NCBI GenBank assembly: GCA_046331545.1 | Contig: JAXLQR010000002.1 | Span: 496,001 to 560,000 of the forward strand | Reading direction: 5' to 3' | Source: JADJVL01 sp046331545 | GTDB taxonomy: Bacteria; Acidobacteriota; Holophagae; Holophagales; Holophagaceae | Length of the DNA: 64,000 bases | Shown here: positions 24,947 to 32,794 of the stretch, one piece after another | Layout of the letters: each line of letters starts with the position of its first letter | How positions within the stretch are numbered: the stretch's first letter is position 1 | Translations under genes and position numbers: made by a program | The notes under the pieces: model-generated | What the model saw: the letters and a program-made list of their open reading frames with translations, nothing else | Database searches by the model: none | Told to the model about the DNA's origin: nothing

Positions 24947-26832
24947 ATGCCCATGAAGCACTGGTCCGTCCAGGACGCCGCCACCCTGTACGGCATCAAG
25001 GAATGGGGCAACGGGTACTTCGGCATCAATTCCAAGGGCCACCTCGAGGTCCGGCCCACCCAGGACGAGAACCTGGTGGCGGACGTCTTCGAGATGGTCC
25101 AGTACCTGCGCAAGAAGGGCGTCCAGACGCCGCTGACCCTCCGCTTCCCCCAGATCCTGGCGGACCGGGTCACCGAGGTGAACGAGGCCTTCCGCAAGGC
25201 CATCCGGGAGTTCGACTACGACGGCTCCTACCAGGGCGTCTACCCGGTGAAGACCAACCAGGTCAAGGAGGTGGTGGAAGAAATCGTGAAGGCCGGCAAC
25301 AAGTACCACTACGGCCTGGAGGCGGGCTCCAAGCCCGAGCTCATGATCGCCCTGTCCATGGACCTCCACCCCGAGGCCCTGGTGCTCTGCAACGGCTACA
25401 AGGACGAGACCTTCATCCGCATGGCCCTCAACCCAGAGCCGAGGCCGTCCTGATCACCGTGGAAAAGATGACGGAGCTGCCCCTCATCCTGAAGGTGGCC
25501 AAGGAACTCAAGGTGACCCCTTTCTTCAGGCCTGCAGGAGGCCAGCTGAGCCGCCTGGGCAGCAGGAAATCAGAGACATCCGGCCGAGACAGCAGTTCGG
25601 CCTCTGCAGAGGGCTGCAGGCTGTCGGGGTGTCCTCGCTGCGCTGCCGGCGCGCCTGCAGGCGGCGTCCGGGGCCCCGCACTTCCACATCGGTCTGGTGC
25701 CGGCCTCCGCCGGGTGAAGTCGGCGATGAAGGAGGCGACGCGCATCTACGCCAAGCTCCGGAAGCTGGGCGTGCCCATCCGCTACCTCAACGTGGGCGGG
25801 GGCCTGGGCATCGACTACGACGGTTCCAAGACCACCTTCTCCAGCTCCATGAACTACACCGTCGCGGAGTACGCCGCCGACGTGGTCTACACCACGAAGG
25901 AGATCTGCGCCTCGGAGCACGTGCCCATGCCGGACCTGCTCAGCGAGTCGGGCCGCGCCATCGCGGCCTACCACCAGATCGTGGTGGTGGACATCATCGG
26001 GCTCATCGACACGACCCACACCAAGTACAAGGTGGAGCTCACGGGCAAGGAACCCCAGATCCTCAAGGAGCTGGCCTACACCCGGGACAACGTGAGCGTG
26101 AAGAACTACCGGGAGATGTACCACGACGCCATCACCCAGAAGGACGAACTGCTCACCCTCTTCAACCTGGGCTACCTCAGCCTGGAGGACCGGGCCAAGG
26201 GCGAGATCCTCTTCTGGGAGGTCTGCCGCAAGCTGGACCGCATCCTCAACAGCAAGACCCTGAAGTACATCCCCGAGGAGTTCCAGGACCTGAACAAGGG
26301 CCTCGCGGACAAGCTCATCGCGAACTTCAGCGTCTTCCAGTCCATGCCCGACCACTGGGCCATCGACCAGCTCTTCCCCGCCATGCCCATCCACCGCCTG
26401 AAGGAGTCGCCGACGCTCCGGACGACGCTCTGCGACATCACCTGCGACAGCGACGGCAAGGTGGAGAAGTTCATCGACCTGAAGGACGTGAAGGACGAGA
26501 TCCCCCTCCACGAGCCCAAGCCCGGCGAGCCCTACTACGTGGCCTTCTTCCTCACCGGCGCCTACCAGGACATCCTCGGCATGCGCCACAACCTCTTCGG
26601 CGCGCCGAACGAAGCCCACATCGTCGTGGACGAGGACGAGGACTTCAAGGTCCAGCACGTCGTCCACGCCGACACGATTGACGACATGCTGAGAAGCGTC
26701 CACTACGAGCCCGGCGAGCTGGTGGCGGCGCCGACGACCAAGCGGAAGACGAGCGCGCAGAAGGATGCCGCGGAGGCGCTGAGGAGCCTGCTGACGCAGC
26801 AGCGGAAGCTGCATACGTATCTGGAGATGTAG
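24947..26832 (+). pseudogene. speA: Biosynthetic arginine decarboxylase, broken by a local indel cluster
   Basis: The intact enzyme (about 630 residues, PLP-dependent) turns arginine into agmatine for polyamine synthesis. The N-terminal 166 residues read correctly (HWSVQDAATLYGIKEWGNGY; PLP lysine in QGVYPVKTNQ; HYGLEAGSKPELMIAL) and stop at 25453. The frame at 25440-25530 resumes as VLITVEKMTELPLILKVAKE. Bases about 25520-25720 are garbled, although SRLGSRKSETSGRDS and an out-of-frame HFHIGSG can be guessed. From 25730 (MKEATRIYAKLRKLGVPIRY, NVGGGLGIDYDGS) the frame is correct to the end. Real mutation or assembly error cannot be separated here. Confidence 0.85.
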
Positions 26833-26899
26833 GAAGCGCCGCACTCTACAGCCAGTGCCCGACGCCAGGGGTTGGCCGTTCGCCGTTGACCTTGAAAAG

Positions 26900-26954
26900 G
26901 CACCTCGCTCAAACGTGAATAGCGTCCTTTGCCATTCACGTTTGAGCGAGGTGC
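26900..26954. repeat. Perfect 21-bp inverted repeat, 13-base loop
   Basis: Left arm 26900-26920 begins GCACCTCGCTCAAACG; right arm 26934-26954 is its exact reverse complement. Loop 26921-26933. There is no T-run on either side, so a simple terminator is unlikely. Confidence 0.93.
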
Positions 26955-26957
26955 AGA

Positions 26958-27103
26958 CAAGCGAGAGCGCGCCAGGATGGGACGAGATCCTACGTTTCGG
27001 GCACACGGATGCTGGTGGGTCGATGCCGACCGGCGTTGTGCGCGACCTCCCATGGCTCCGTCCTGGCCAAGGGAGGGTTCATGATCCTGGCGCGCTGTCG
27101 CTT
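26958..27103. repeat. Near-perfect 21-bp inverted pair spaced 104 bp
   Basis: CAAGCGAGAGCGCGCCAGGA begins at 26958. Its reverse complement lies at 27083-27103 with one mismatch. It starts three bases after the perfect hairpin, forming a larger nested fold. Confidence 0.8.
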
Positions 27104-27146
27104 GCTGGCACGGCCCAGCCGGCCGTGCCTGACTCGCATGGCTTTG

Positions 27147-27194
27147 AAGGTCAAGGTCAACAGCGAGGTCAAGGTCAAGGTCAATGGCGAGGTC
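27147..27194 (+). repeat. Two tandem 24-bp units
   Basis: Units 27147-27170 and 27171-27194 differ at two positions. Each is built from AAGGTCAAGGTCAA followed by ten bases ending GGCGAGGTC or AGCGAGGTC. No gene spans them. Confidence 0.8.
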
Positions 27195-27297
27195 GGCCTT
27201 GAAGGCGACCTCACACCCTGGGCGAACCGAGATAAGTGAACGGATTCCGGATAGGGTCAGCGCCGTGGGCGAAGACTCCACACCCGACCCATCACCC

Positions 27298-27780
27298 TCA
27301 CCACCGCGCCGCGGGCCGCCCCTTCCACAACCACACGATGTAGTCCGTGGTCACCGGATCCCCGCCCAGCTCTCGCAGCCTCGAGGCTGCCTGTCCGCGG
27401 TGGTAGGCGCCGTGCTCGATGACCTGGTGCATGGTCTGCAGCAGGGTGGGGTTGAAGGCGGCGTCCTTGAACCAGGGGACGTGGATGGGGTTCGACAGCC
27501 GCGCCTCGTTCAGCTCGGCCATGAAGACGCCGGTGAGCTCGTGCACCATGCGGCCGTAGACCCGCAGGGCCGTGAGGCTGGTGTAGTCCGAGGCGTCGCT
27601 CTTCTCCAGGCTCTGGCCCTTCCAGAGCTGGAGGAAGAGGTGCTGGACCAGGTGCACGTGGTGCAGCCGCGCGCGGTTGCCCGCGTCCTCCGCGGCGGCC
27701 TTGCAGGCCAGCAGGGCCCGGTAGTTCTCCGCGTCGGCCCACTCGGCGTGCTTGAAGAGGTCGTTCAGGTGGTCGAGCAC
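27298..27780 (-). CDS. DinB-family four-helix protein (copy 1)
   Basis: A 160-residue protein. DinB/YfiT proteins are four-helix metal-binding bundles; some act as thiol transferases, many are uncharacterised. The three metal-ligand His positions fit HHVHLVQHLFLQLW and TMHQVIEHGAYHRGQAAS. GTG at 27780 with GGAG six bases upstream gives the usual N-terminus (LDHLNDLFKHAEWADAENYR); an upstream in-frame ATG at 27852 would add 24 unlikely residues. It is divergent from the Rossmann gene. A paralogue of identical length lies on the other side of that gene (28520-29002). Confidence 0.78.
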   Translation of the reverse strand: MLDHLNDLFKHAEWADAENYRALLACKAAAEDAGNRARLHHVHLVQHLFLQLWKGQSLEKSDASDYTSLTALRVYGRMVHELTGVFMAELNEARLSNPIHVPWFKDAAFNPTLLQTMHQVIEHGAYHRGQAASRLRELGGDPVTTDYIVWLWKGRPAARW

Positions 27781-27850
27781 GGGCGACTCCGGGGCGGGCG
27801 TCCATGATCGCACTTCGCCTCCATCGGGGCAGCCGGTCATCATCAACGCC

Positions 27851-28519
27851 ATGAAAGTCCTCCTCTTCGGCGCCACGGGCATGGTCGGGCAGGGCGTCCT
27901 GCGGGAGTGCCTGAAGGATCCCGGCGTCGAGGCCGTGCTCTCCGTCGTGCGCGCCCCTTCCGGAGTCGTGGCCCCCAAGCTCCGCGAGCTCGTCCACGGG
28001 GACTTCTCGGACTACGACGGCCTCGCAGCCGAGCTGACCGGCTGGGACGCCTGCCTCTGGTGCCTGGGCGTCACCTCCGCCGGGATGTCCGAGGCCGACT
28101 ACACCCGCGTCACCGTGGACTTCCCCCTCGCGGCGGCGAGGACCCTCGCCCGCTTGAACCCCTCCATGGCCTTCGTCTACGTCTCCGGCGCCGGGGCGGA
28201 TTCGACAGGATCAAGCGCCGTCATGTGGGCAAAGGTGAAGGGCCGCGCCGAGCGCGAGCTCCTCGCCCTGCCCTTCCCCCGCGTCCACGCCGTGCGGCCC
28301 GCCGCCCTCCAGCCTCTCCACGGCATCCGCTCCCGCACGGCGTGGATCCGCCTGGCGACAGTCCTGATGAAGCCCCTCTTCCCGCTGGCTCGGCTGCTGG
28401 CGCCGGGCCAGGTCCTCACCACCGAGGAGCTTGGCCGGGCCATGCTCCGCCTTGCCCGGGAGGGCCACCCCAAGGCCGTGCTCGAGAGCCGGGACCTCCG
28501 CGACCTCGGGAAGGCCTGA
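27851..28519 (+). CDS. NAD(P)-binding Rossmann protein, atypical SDR
   Basis: A 222-residue protein. It opens MKVLLFGATGMVGQGVLREC, the GxxGxxG nucleotide-binding turn of atypical SDRs such as the HTATIP2/NAD(P)H-binding group. WCLGVTSAGMSEADYTRV, FVYVSGAGADS and RVHAVRPAALQPLHGIRS fit that group. No YxxxK catalytic pair is clear (MWAKVKGRAE lies where it would be), as is usual for these proteins. It lies between two DinB-fold genes, both convergent or divergent to it. Function not assigned. Confidence 0.78.
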   Translation: MKVLLFGATGMVGQGVLRECLKDPGVEAVLSVVRAPSGVVAPKLRELVHGDFSDYDGLAAELTGWDACLWCLGVTSAGMSEADYTRVTVDFPLAAARTLARLNPSMAFVYVSGAGADSTGSSAVMWAKVKGRAERELLALPFPRVHAVRPAALQPLHGIRSRTAWIRLATVLMKPLFPLARLLAPGQVLTTEELGRAMLRLAREGHPKAVLESRDLRDLGKA

Positions 28520-29002
28520 TCAGTCCCAGTCCGCCGCCGGCCGACCGTCCCGCATCCAGGTCACGAGGTCGGTGCCCGGCATGTGGCCCCCCAGCGCCAC
28601 CATCCGCGTCGCGCTCTGGCCGCGGTGGTACTGGGAGTGGTAGGGCAGGTGCAGCATCAATTCGCCGAGGGGCTGGACGAAGGGGTCGCCCGCCAGGTTC
28701 CGGTAGTGCACTGGCCGCGCCAGATCGGCTTCCGTGACCTGGGCAAGGAAGGCCGCCAGCGCTTCGTGGCCCTCCCGCGCCCAGTCCCGGAAGGCCTCGG
28801 GGGACGGGAAGCCCGGCTGGGGCACGGCGACCGCGGCCTCCTGCCAGCGCGCGAGCCAGATGCGCTGCACCGCGTGGATGTGGAAGAGCCGCTCGCCGAG
28901 GTCGGCGTCGGTGCGGGCCGGGCCGTGGGCCAGGACGGCCTTCCAGTGGGCGCCGTCGGCCCAGGCCTGGTGGGCGTAGAGGTCCTTCAGCGCGTCGAGC
29001 AT
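28520..29002 (-). CDS. DinB-family four-helix protein (copy 2)
   Basis: A 160-residue protein, the same length as the copy at 27298-27780 and clearly a paralogue: LKDLYAHQAWADGAHWKAVL at the start, GERLFHIHAVQRIWLARW with one His set, LMLHLPYHSQYHRGQSATRM with the other, and an ending GRPAADWD (copy 1 ends GRPAARW). Its stop is adjacent to that of the Rossmann gene, so the two converge without a spacer. ATG at 29002 is chosen to match the paralogue; the frame is open upstream. Confidence 0.8.
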   Translation of the reverse strand: MLDALKDLYAHQAWADGAHWKAVLAHGPARTDADLGERLFHIHAVQRIWLARWQEAAVAVPQPGFPSPEAFRDWAREGHEALAAFLAQVTEADLARPVHYRNLAGDPFVQPLGELMLHLPYHSQYHRGQSATRMVALGGHMPGTDLVTWMRDGRPAADWD

Positions 29003-29100
29003 GGCGTCTCCGTGACGGATGTCCCACGGGATTCTCCCCCTCCCGCGGCTCCGTGGGATGCTTTCCGGCAACATCCCTGAACCCGATCCCGGAGGACGCC

Positions 29101-29997
29101 ATGGACGTCAGCGAACTCAGCCCCCTCGGCATGGTCGGCTGCGGCCTCATGGGCGCCGGCATCGCGCAGATCGCCGCCCAGGCGGGCCTGGACGTGGTGG
29201 TGAAGGAGGTGGACGCCGCGGCCCTCAAGAAGGGCCTCGCCCGCATCGACGCCCAGTGGGAGAAGGCCGTGGCCAAGGGGAAGCTGGACGCCGCCGCCCG
29301 GGCCGCCTGCAATGACCGCCTGAAGGGCACCCTGCACTGGGCGGACCTCTCGGACTGCGGCCTGGTCATCGAGGCCGTGCCCGAGCTGCTGGACCTGAAG
29401 CTGCGCACCTTCACCGAGCTCGACAAGGTGCTGGCCCCCTCCACCCTGCTCTGCTCCAACACGTCGAGCCTGCCCATCACCGAGCTCATGGCGGTGCTGG
29501 GCCCCGACCGCCATCCCTTCGTGGCGGGTCTGCACTTCTTCAACCCGGTGCCCGCCATGCCCCTGGTGGAGATCATCCGCACCGTGGCCACCTCCGACGA
29601 CACCCTGGGCCTCCTGCGGGCCTTCGTCGCCAAGGTGGGCAAGACCGCCATCCTCGCCCCCGACGCCCCCGGCTTCGTGGTGAACCGCCTCCTGGTGCCC
29701 TACATCCTGGACTGCATCCGCTGCCGGGAGCAGAAGCTGGCCAGCACCGAGGATATCGACAACGGCATGAAGCTGGGCTGCGGCCACCCCATGGGCCCGC
29801 TGCACCTCGCGGACTTCATCGGCCTGGACACCATCGTCAACGTCGCCGAGGTGATGTTCGAGGCCTACGGGGACAGCCGCTACAAGGCGCCGCCCCTGGT
29901 GAAGCAGCTGGTGGCGGCGGGGCGCACCGGCCGCAAGTCCGGGCTGGGGTTCTACCGCTGGGAGGGCGAGGCCCGCATGGAGGCCCAGAGCCTCTGA
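29101..29997 (+). CDS. hbd: 3-hydroxybutyryl-CoA dehydrogenase
   Basis: A 298-residue protein of normal length, with GGAGG five bases before ATG. The NAD-binding motif is VGCGLMGAGIAQIAAQAG. The catalytic His is in GLHFFNPVPAMPLVEII, preceded by SNTSSLPITEL; APDAPGFVVNRLLVPYI and the C-terminal GRKSGLGFYRW are typical. It oxidises 3-hydroxybutyryl-CoA to acetoacetyl-CoA, or the reverse, in butyrate and fatty-acid metabolism. It stands alone here. Confidence 0.94.
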   Translation: MDVSELSPLGMVGCGLMGAGIAQIAAQAGLDVVVKEVDAAALKKGLARIDAQWEKAVAKGKLDAAARAACNDRLKGTLHWADLSDCGLVIEAVPELLDLKLRTFTELDKVLAPSTLLCSNTSSLPITELMAVLGPDRHPFVAGLHFFNPVPAMPLVEIIRTVATSDDTLGLLRAFVAKVGKTAILAPDAPGFVVNRLLVPYILDCIRCREQKLASTEDIDNGMKLGCGHPMGPLHLADFIGLDTIVNVAEVMFEAYGDSRYKAPPLVKQLVAAGRTGRKSGLGFYRWEGEARMEAQSL

Positions 29998-30001
29998 TCC
30001 G

Positions 30002-30054
30002 ACCGTTCATGGGGAGCCATGCCACCGCTCATCGGCAGGCCTCCCCCGTTCATC
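30002..30054 (+). promoter_or_regulatory. Three direct repeats resembling LytTR (YehT/BtsR-type) boxes
   Basis: ACCGTTCATG (30002), ACCGCTCATC (30024) and CCCGTTCATC (30045) are spaced 22 and 21 bases start to start. YehT/BtsR of E. coli is reported to bind ACC(G/A)CT(C/T)A direct repeats about one helical double-turn apart; the second box matches that exactly. The repeats lie upstream of the first lanthipeptide-like gene. A LytTR regulator is encoded 1.4 kb downstream. A -10-like TAGGCT lies at 30123. Confidence 0.6.
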
Positions 30055-30160
30055 CATTCCAACTCAAACAGGCCACGGGACTTGCCTTGGACAAGGGGGT
30101 CCGAGGGGGCCTTGCCTTCAGGTAGGCTGGAGGTCATCCCCTTCCCGACCGGAGCCCACC

Positions 30161-30409
30161 ATGTCCAGCCGCTTCAAGCTGAACCGTGAGACCCTGCGCC
30201 GCCTCGACGCCCGCGACCTGGGCCTGCTGCCCGCCGCCGGCGCCCTGGCCGCGGCGCGGACCCAGGCCTGCGCCCCCAACACCCAGGCCACCTTCTGCGA
30301 CAACGGCACCTGCGGCACCCAGCCCAGCGTGACCCTCTGCGACCAGGGCACCTGCGGCACGGAGACCATCAAGACCTCCATCACCCGCCCCACCACCGGA
30401 ACGGTCTAG
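30161..30409 (+). CDS. Lanthipeptide-like precursor peptide 1
   Basis: An 82-residue peptide with GGAG eight bases before ATG. Residues 4-17 (RFKLNRETLRRLDA) match the KL-x-L-x-(K/R)-E-T-L-(R/K)-x-L-(D/E) leader seen in class I lanthipeptide precursors of the pinensin type. A Gly/Ala stretch (LLPAAGALAAARTQA) could hold the cleavage site. The core has five Cys and many Thr/Ser, arranged as an internal repeat: TFCDNGTCGTQ and TLCDQGTCGTE. It would suit lanthionine rings, but no LanB, LanC or protease is in the window. It sits 18 bases before the sensor kinase gene. Confidence 0.7.
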   Translation: MSSRFKLNRETLRRLDARDLGLLPAAGALAAARTQACAPNTQATFCDNGTCGTQPSVTLCDQGTCGTETIKTSITRPTTGTV

Positions 30410-30427
30410 GGCCTGCCACCCCGCGCC

Positions 30428-31516
30428 ATGGGGCCGACCCTCCGCGCCCGACTGCGGAAGCCTTCCCTGTGGGCCGTCTTCGCCCTGGTCTGCGGAGCCT
30501 ACGCGGTCCTCCCGGTGATGCAGTGGTTCCGCCAGGCCCCCCGGCCGCCCTTGCGGCTGCTGGCGGTGGAGTTCCCGGCCGTCCTGCTCTTCTACTTCGC
30601 CTTCATCTGGCTTTCCCCCATCCCGTGGCAGCGCGCCGGCCGGCGCCCGTGGCTCCAGGGGCTCGCGGCCCTGGCGGCCTCCGAGGGCCTCATCACCGCC
30701 ATCGTCTTCGCCGACGACCTCCTCGGCCGCGGGGCGGGGCGGGCCCCGACGCCGGGGATCATCTACCTCACCAACCTCTGCTTCCAGGGCCCGGCCCTCT
30801 TCCTCGTGGGCAGCCTCATGGCCCGCCGGGAGCTCCTGGAGGCGGAGCGCCTCGCCCTCCAGGCCCGGAGCGAAGAGGCCCAGGCCCTGCACCTGAAGGG
30901 GCAGATCCATCCCCACGCGCTGTTCAACGCCCTGAACGGCCTGGCCGAACTCATGGAGGACGATCCCGCCCAGGCGGAGGCCTGCGTCCGGGCCATGTCC
31001 GACGTCCTCCACCGCATCCTCGAGGCCACCCGCCAGGCCACCTGGCCCCTCGCCGAGGAGCGGGCCCTCGTGGAGCAGTTCCTGGTGATGGAGTCCCTCC
31101 GCTTCGCCGACCGGCTGCAGGTCCGGTGGGACTGGGATCCCTCGACCGAGCGGCTCTGGGTGCTGCCGATGCTGCTCCAGCCCCTGGTGGAGAACGCCCT
31201 GAAGCATGGCATCGCCCCGGAGGAGGCGGGCGGGGCGCTGGAACTGCGGGCCCTGCGGGATGGGGACGAACTCCGGCTCGAAGTGCGGAACACCGGCGCG
31301 GACCTCGGGTCCCCCGCCCGCGGCCCGGCCGACCGCGGCCCGGCCGACCACGGGGTCGGCCTGGGCAACCTCCGGGCCCGGCTCGCCCTGGCCTACGGGG
31401 ACCGGGCCGGGTTCACCCTTTCCCGGGAGGGGGCCTGGACCGCGGCGCGGATCCGGTTGAAGCTGTCAGCACTCAGCGAAGCCCATGACGACCTTGCGAA
31501 TCCTGGTGGTGGATGA
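30428..31516 (+). CDS. LytS/YehU-like sensor histidine kinase
   Basis: A 362-residue membrane kinase. The N-terminal 130 residues contain about four helices (FALVCGAYAVLPVMQWF, VLLFYFAFIWLSP, LAALAASEGLITAIVF, GPALFLVGSLM). A linker helix leads to the phosphoacceptor motif QIHPHALFNALNGL near residue 160, a variant of the usual QINPHFLFN. The ATPase part has LLQPLVENALKHGI (N box), EVRNTGAD and GVGLGNLRARL (G box). There is no HisKA domain, as in PF06580 kinases that partner LytTR regulators. The 3' end overlaps the regulator gene by 32 bases. The few extracellular loops are short, so the ligand may be small or membrane-borne. Confidence 0.9.
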   Translation: MGPTLRARLRKPSLWAVFALVCGAYAVLPVMQWFRQAPRPPLRLLAVEFPAVLLFYFAFIWLSPIPWQRAGRRPWLQGLAALAASEGLITAIVFADDLLGRGAGRAPTPGIIYLTNLCFQGPALFLVGSLMARRELLEAERLALQARSEEAQALHLKGQIHPHALFNALNGLAELMEDDPAQAEACVRAMSDVLHRILEATRQATWPLAEERALVEQFLVMESLRFADRLQVRWDWDPSTERLWVLPMLLQPLVENALKHGIAPEEAGGALELRALRDGDELRLEVRNTGADLGSPARGPADRGPADHGVGLGNLRARLALAYGDRAGFTLSREGAWTAARIRLKLSALSEAHDDLANPGGG

Positions 31517-32234
31517 CGAGCCCCTGGCGCGGAAGCGCCTCGCGCGGCTCCTGAAGGACGCCGGCTGCGAGGTGCTGGACGAGCTGAAGAGCGTGCCGGC
31601 GCTGCTGGCGCGCCTCGCCGAGGGTCCGCGCCCGGACGCCCTCTTCCTCGACGTCGAGATGCCGGGGGGCACCGGCCTGGAAGCCCTCGCCGAGCTGGAA
31701 CCGCCCCTGCCCGTGGTCTTCGTGACCGCCTACCCCCAGCACGCCGCCCGGGCCTTCGAGGTGGACGCGGTGGACTACCTGGTGAAGCCGGTGTTCCGCG
31801 ACCGGCTCGAGAAGGCCCTGGAGAAGCTGCGCCGCCACCTCCAGGCCACGGCGCCGAAGGCGGAGCCCGCGTCCCCCGCCCCGGCCCCCGCCCCGCCCCT
31901 GCGCTTCCCCGCCCGGGCGGCGGGAGGGCACTTCTTCCTCGAATTCAGGAAGGTGAGCCACTTCGAGTTCGACCAGGGGGCGGTGTGGGCCTGGCTGGGG
32001 GGCCAGCGCTTCCGCGCCCCCTGGGAGTCCCTGGGCGACGTGGAGGCGGCGTTCCCGGGCCAGGGCCTGCTGCGGGTCCAGCGGCACCTCCTGGTGCGCC
32101 CCGAGGCCATCCTCAGCCACCGCCCCCTGCTGAACGGGCGGGCGCAGATCCGGCTCGTGGACGGCGCCGAGCTCGAGGTGAGCCGCAGCATGACGCCCCG
32201 GCTGCGGGAGATCCTGGGCATCGGCAAGGGTTGA
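31485..32234 (+). CDS. LytTR-family response regulator
   Basis: A 249-residue protein. Residues 4-120 are a receiver domain: acidic pair VVDDEP, phosphoacceptor in DALFLDVEMPGGTG, Thr in VVFVTAYP and Lys in DYLVKPVF. A Pro/Ala linker (residues 125-145) joins a LytTR DNA-binding domain (FRAPWESLGDVEAAF; LLRVQRHLLVRPEAI; LELEVSRS-like end VDGAELEVSRSMTP). LytTR domains bind direct repeats, and matching repeats precede the peptide genes on both sides. Overlap with the kinase gene shows co-expression. It probably activates the lanthipeptide-like genes. Confidence 0.92.
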   Translation: MTTLRILVVDDEPLARKRLARLLKDAGCEVLDELKSVPALLARLAEGPRPDALFLDVEMPGGTGLEALAELEPPLPVVFVTAYPQHAARAFEVDAVDYLVKPVFRDRLEKALEKLRRHLQATAPKAEPASPAPAPAPPLRFPARAAGGHFFLEFRKVSHFEFDQGAVWAWLGGQRFRAPWESLGDVEAAFPGQGLLRVQRHLLVRPEAILSHRPLLNGRAQIRLVDGAELEVSRSMTPRLREILGIGKG

Positions 32235-32246
32235 AGGGGGATCGCC

Positions 32247-32303
32247 ACCGCTCGTCGGGCGGGACGCGACGGCTCGTGGCCGGGGCGCGCCCGACCGTTG
32301 AGC
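32247..32303 (+). promoter_or_regulatory. Direct repeats resembling LytTR boxes before peptide 2
   Basis: ACCGCTCGTC (32247), ACGGCTCGTG (32269) and ACCGTTGAGC (32294) are spaced 22 and 25 bases. The first is preceded by GCC, exactly as ACCGCTCATC is at 30024. The set lies between the LytTR gene and the second peptide gene. The third box overlaps a GC hairpin (32282-32308) that may end the regulator transcript. Confidence 0.5.
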
Positions 32304-32376
32304 GCCCCGCCGCCGGCCCGCAGCATGGGGCAACTTCCCACTCCCCGCCGCCCGCGCGGCCCGCCAAGGAAACCCC

Positions 32377-32556
32377 ATGAAGAAGCTCACCCTCGCCAAG
32401 GAGACGCTGAAGCGCCTCGACGACCAGGACCTCCTCGCCGCCGCCGGCGCCTCCACGGGCTGCCCCACGCTCACCGCGTGCCAGCCGACCCAGCACAACT
32501 CCTGCGTCGTCTGCCCGGTGGTCACCCGCCGGGCCTGCACCACGTCCATCGCCTGA
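32377..32556 (+). CDS. Lanthipeptide-like precursor peptide 2
   Basis: A 59-residue peptide. AAGGA lies six bases before ATG. The leader KKLTLAKETLKRLDDQDLL matches the same consensus as peptide 1. After LAAAGAST comes a core of about 33 residues with five Cys and many Thr/Ser (GCPTLTACQPTQHNSCVVCP, then TRRACTTSIA). It is followed 10 bases later by peptide 3, so the two form an operon downstream of the LytTR regulator and its putative boxes. The length and composition fit a modified peptide, not an enzyme. Confidence 0.72.
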   Translation: MKKLTLAKETLKRLDDQDLLAAAGASTGCPTLTACQPTQHNSCVVCPVVTRRACTTSIA

Positions 32557-32566
32557 GGCGCCGCCC

Positions 32567-32749
32567 GTGACCCGCAAGCTCTCGCTCGCCAAGGAGACCC
32601 TCCGCGTCCTGGAGGCCTCCGAACCCGCCGCCATCCAGGGCGCCGGCTACCCCACCCGCTACGGCTCCTGCGTCACCGCGGAGGCCCGCACCCAGTGCGC
32701 CTGCCAGATCCTCACCTACCAGGTGGGCTGCACGCTGGCGCAGCAGTAG
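32567..32749 (+). CDS. Lanthipeptide-like precursor peptide 3
   Basis: A 60-residue peptide with a GTG start; TGAGG, overlapping the stop of peptide 2, is the likely ribosome site. The leader RKLSLAKETLRVLEASEP carries the shared motif; IQGAG may be the processing region. The core has four Cys (YGSCVTAEARTQCACQILTY, then GCTLAQQ), fewer Thr than peptides 1 and 2. A strong terminator follows at 32765. Confidence 0.7.
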   Translation: MTRKLSLAKETLRVLEASEPAAIQGAGYPTRYGSCVTAEARTQCACQILTYQVGCTLAQQ

Positions 32750-32764
32750 CGACGCCCGTTCCCC

Positions 32765-32791
32765 GGCCCGGGTCCACGGACCCGGGCCTTT
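32765..32791 (+). terminator. Terminator after the peptide operon
   Basis: A perfect 10-base-pair stem GGCCCGGGTC / GACCCGGGCC with loop CACG, followed by TTT. It closes the peptide 2-3 transcript. Confidence 0.8.
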
Positions 32792-32794
32792 CCG

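Larger units (their letters stand above)
26833..27297. other. Gene-free repeat block
   Basis: About 465 bases without a credible gene, lower in GC than its flanks. It holds a perfect 21-base inverted repeat (26900-26954), a second near-perfect 21-base inverted pair (26958-26978 with 27083-27103, one mismatch) and two 24-base tandem units (27147-27194). The dense nested symmetry suggests a remnant mobile element or a structured RNA rather than random spacer. Confidence 0.6.

Noticed and set aside
26900..26954. Simple rho-independent terminator for speA
   Set aside because: No T-run on either side, 68 bases from the stop codon, and the stem is much longer than usual; better described as a repeat element.
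27147..27194. CRISPR-like repeats
   Set aside because: Only two directly adjacent 24-bp units without spacers, and no cas genes anywhere in the window.
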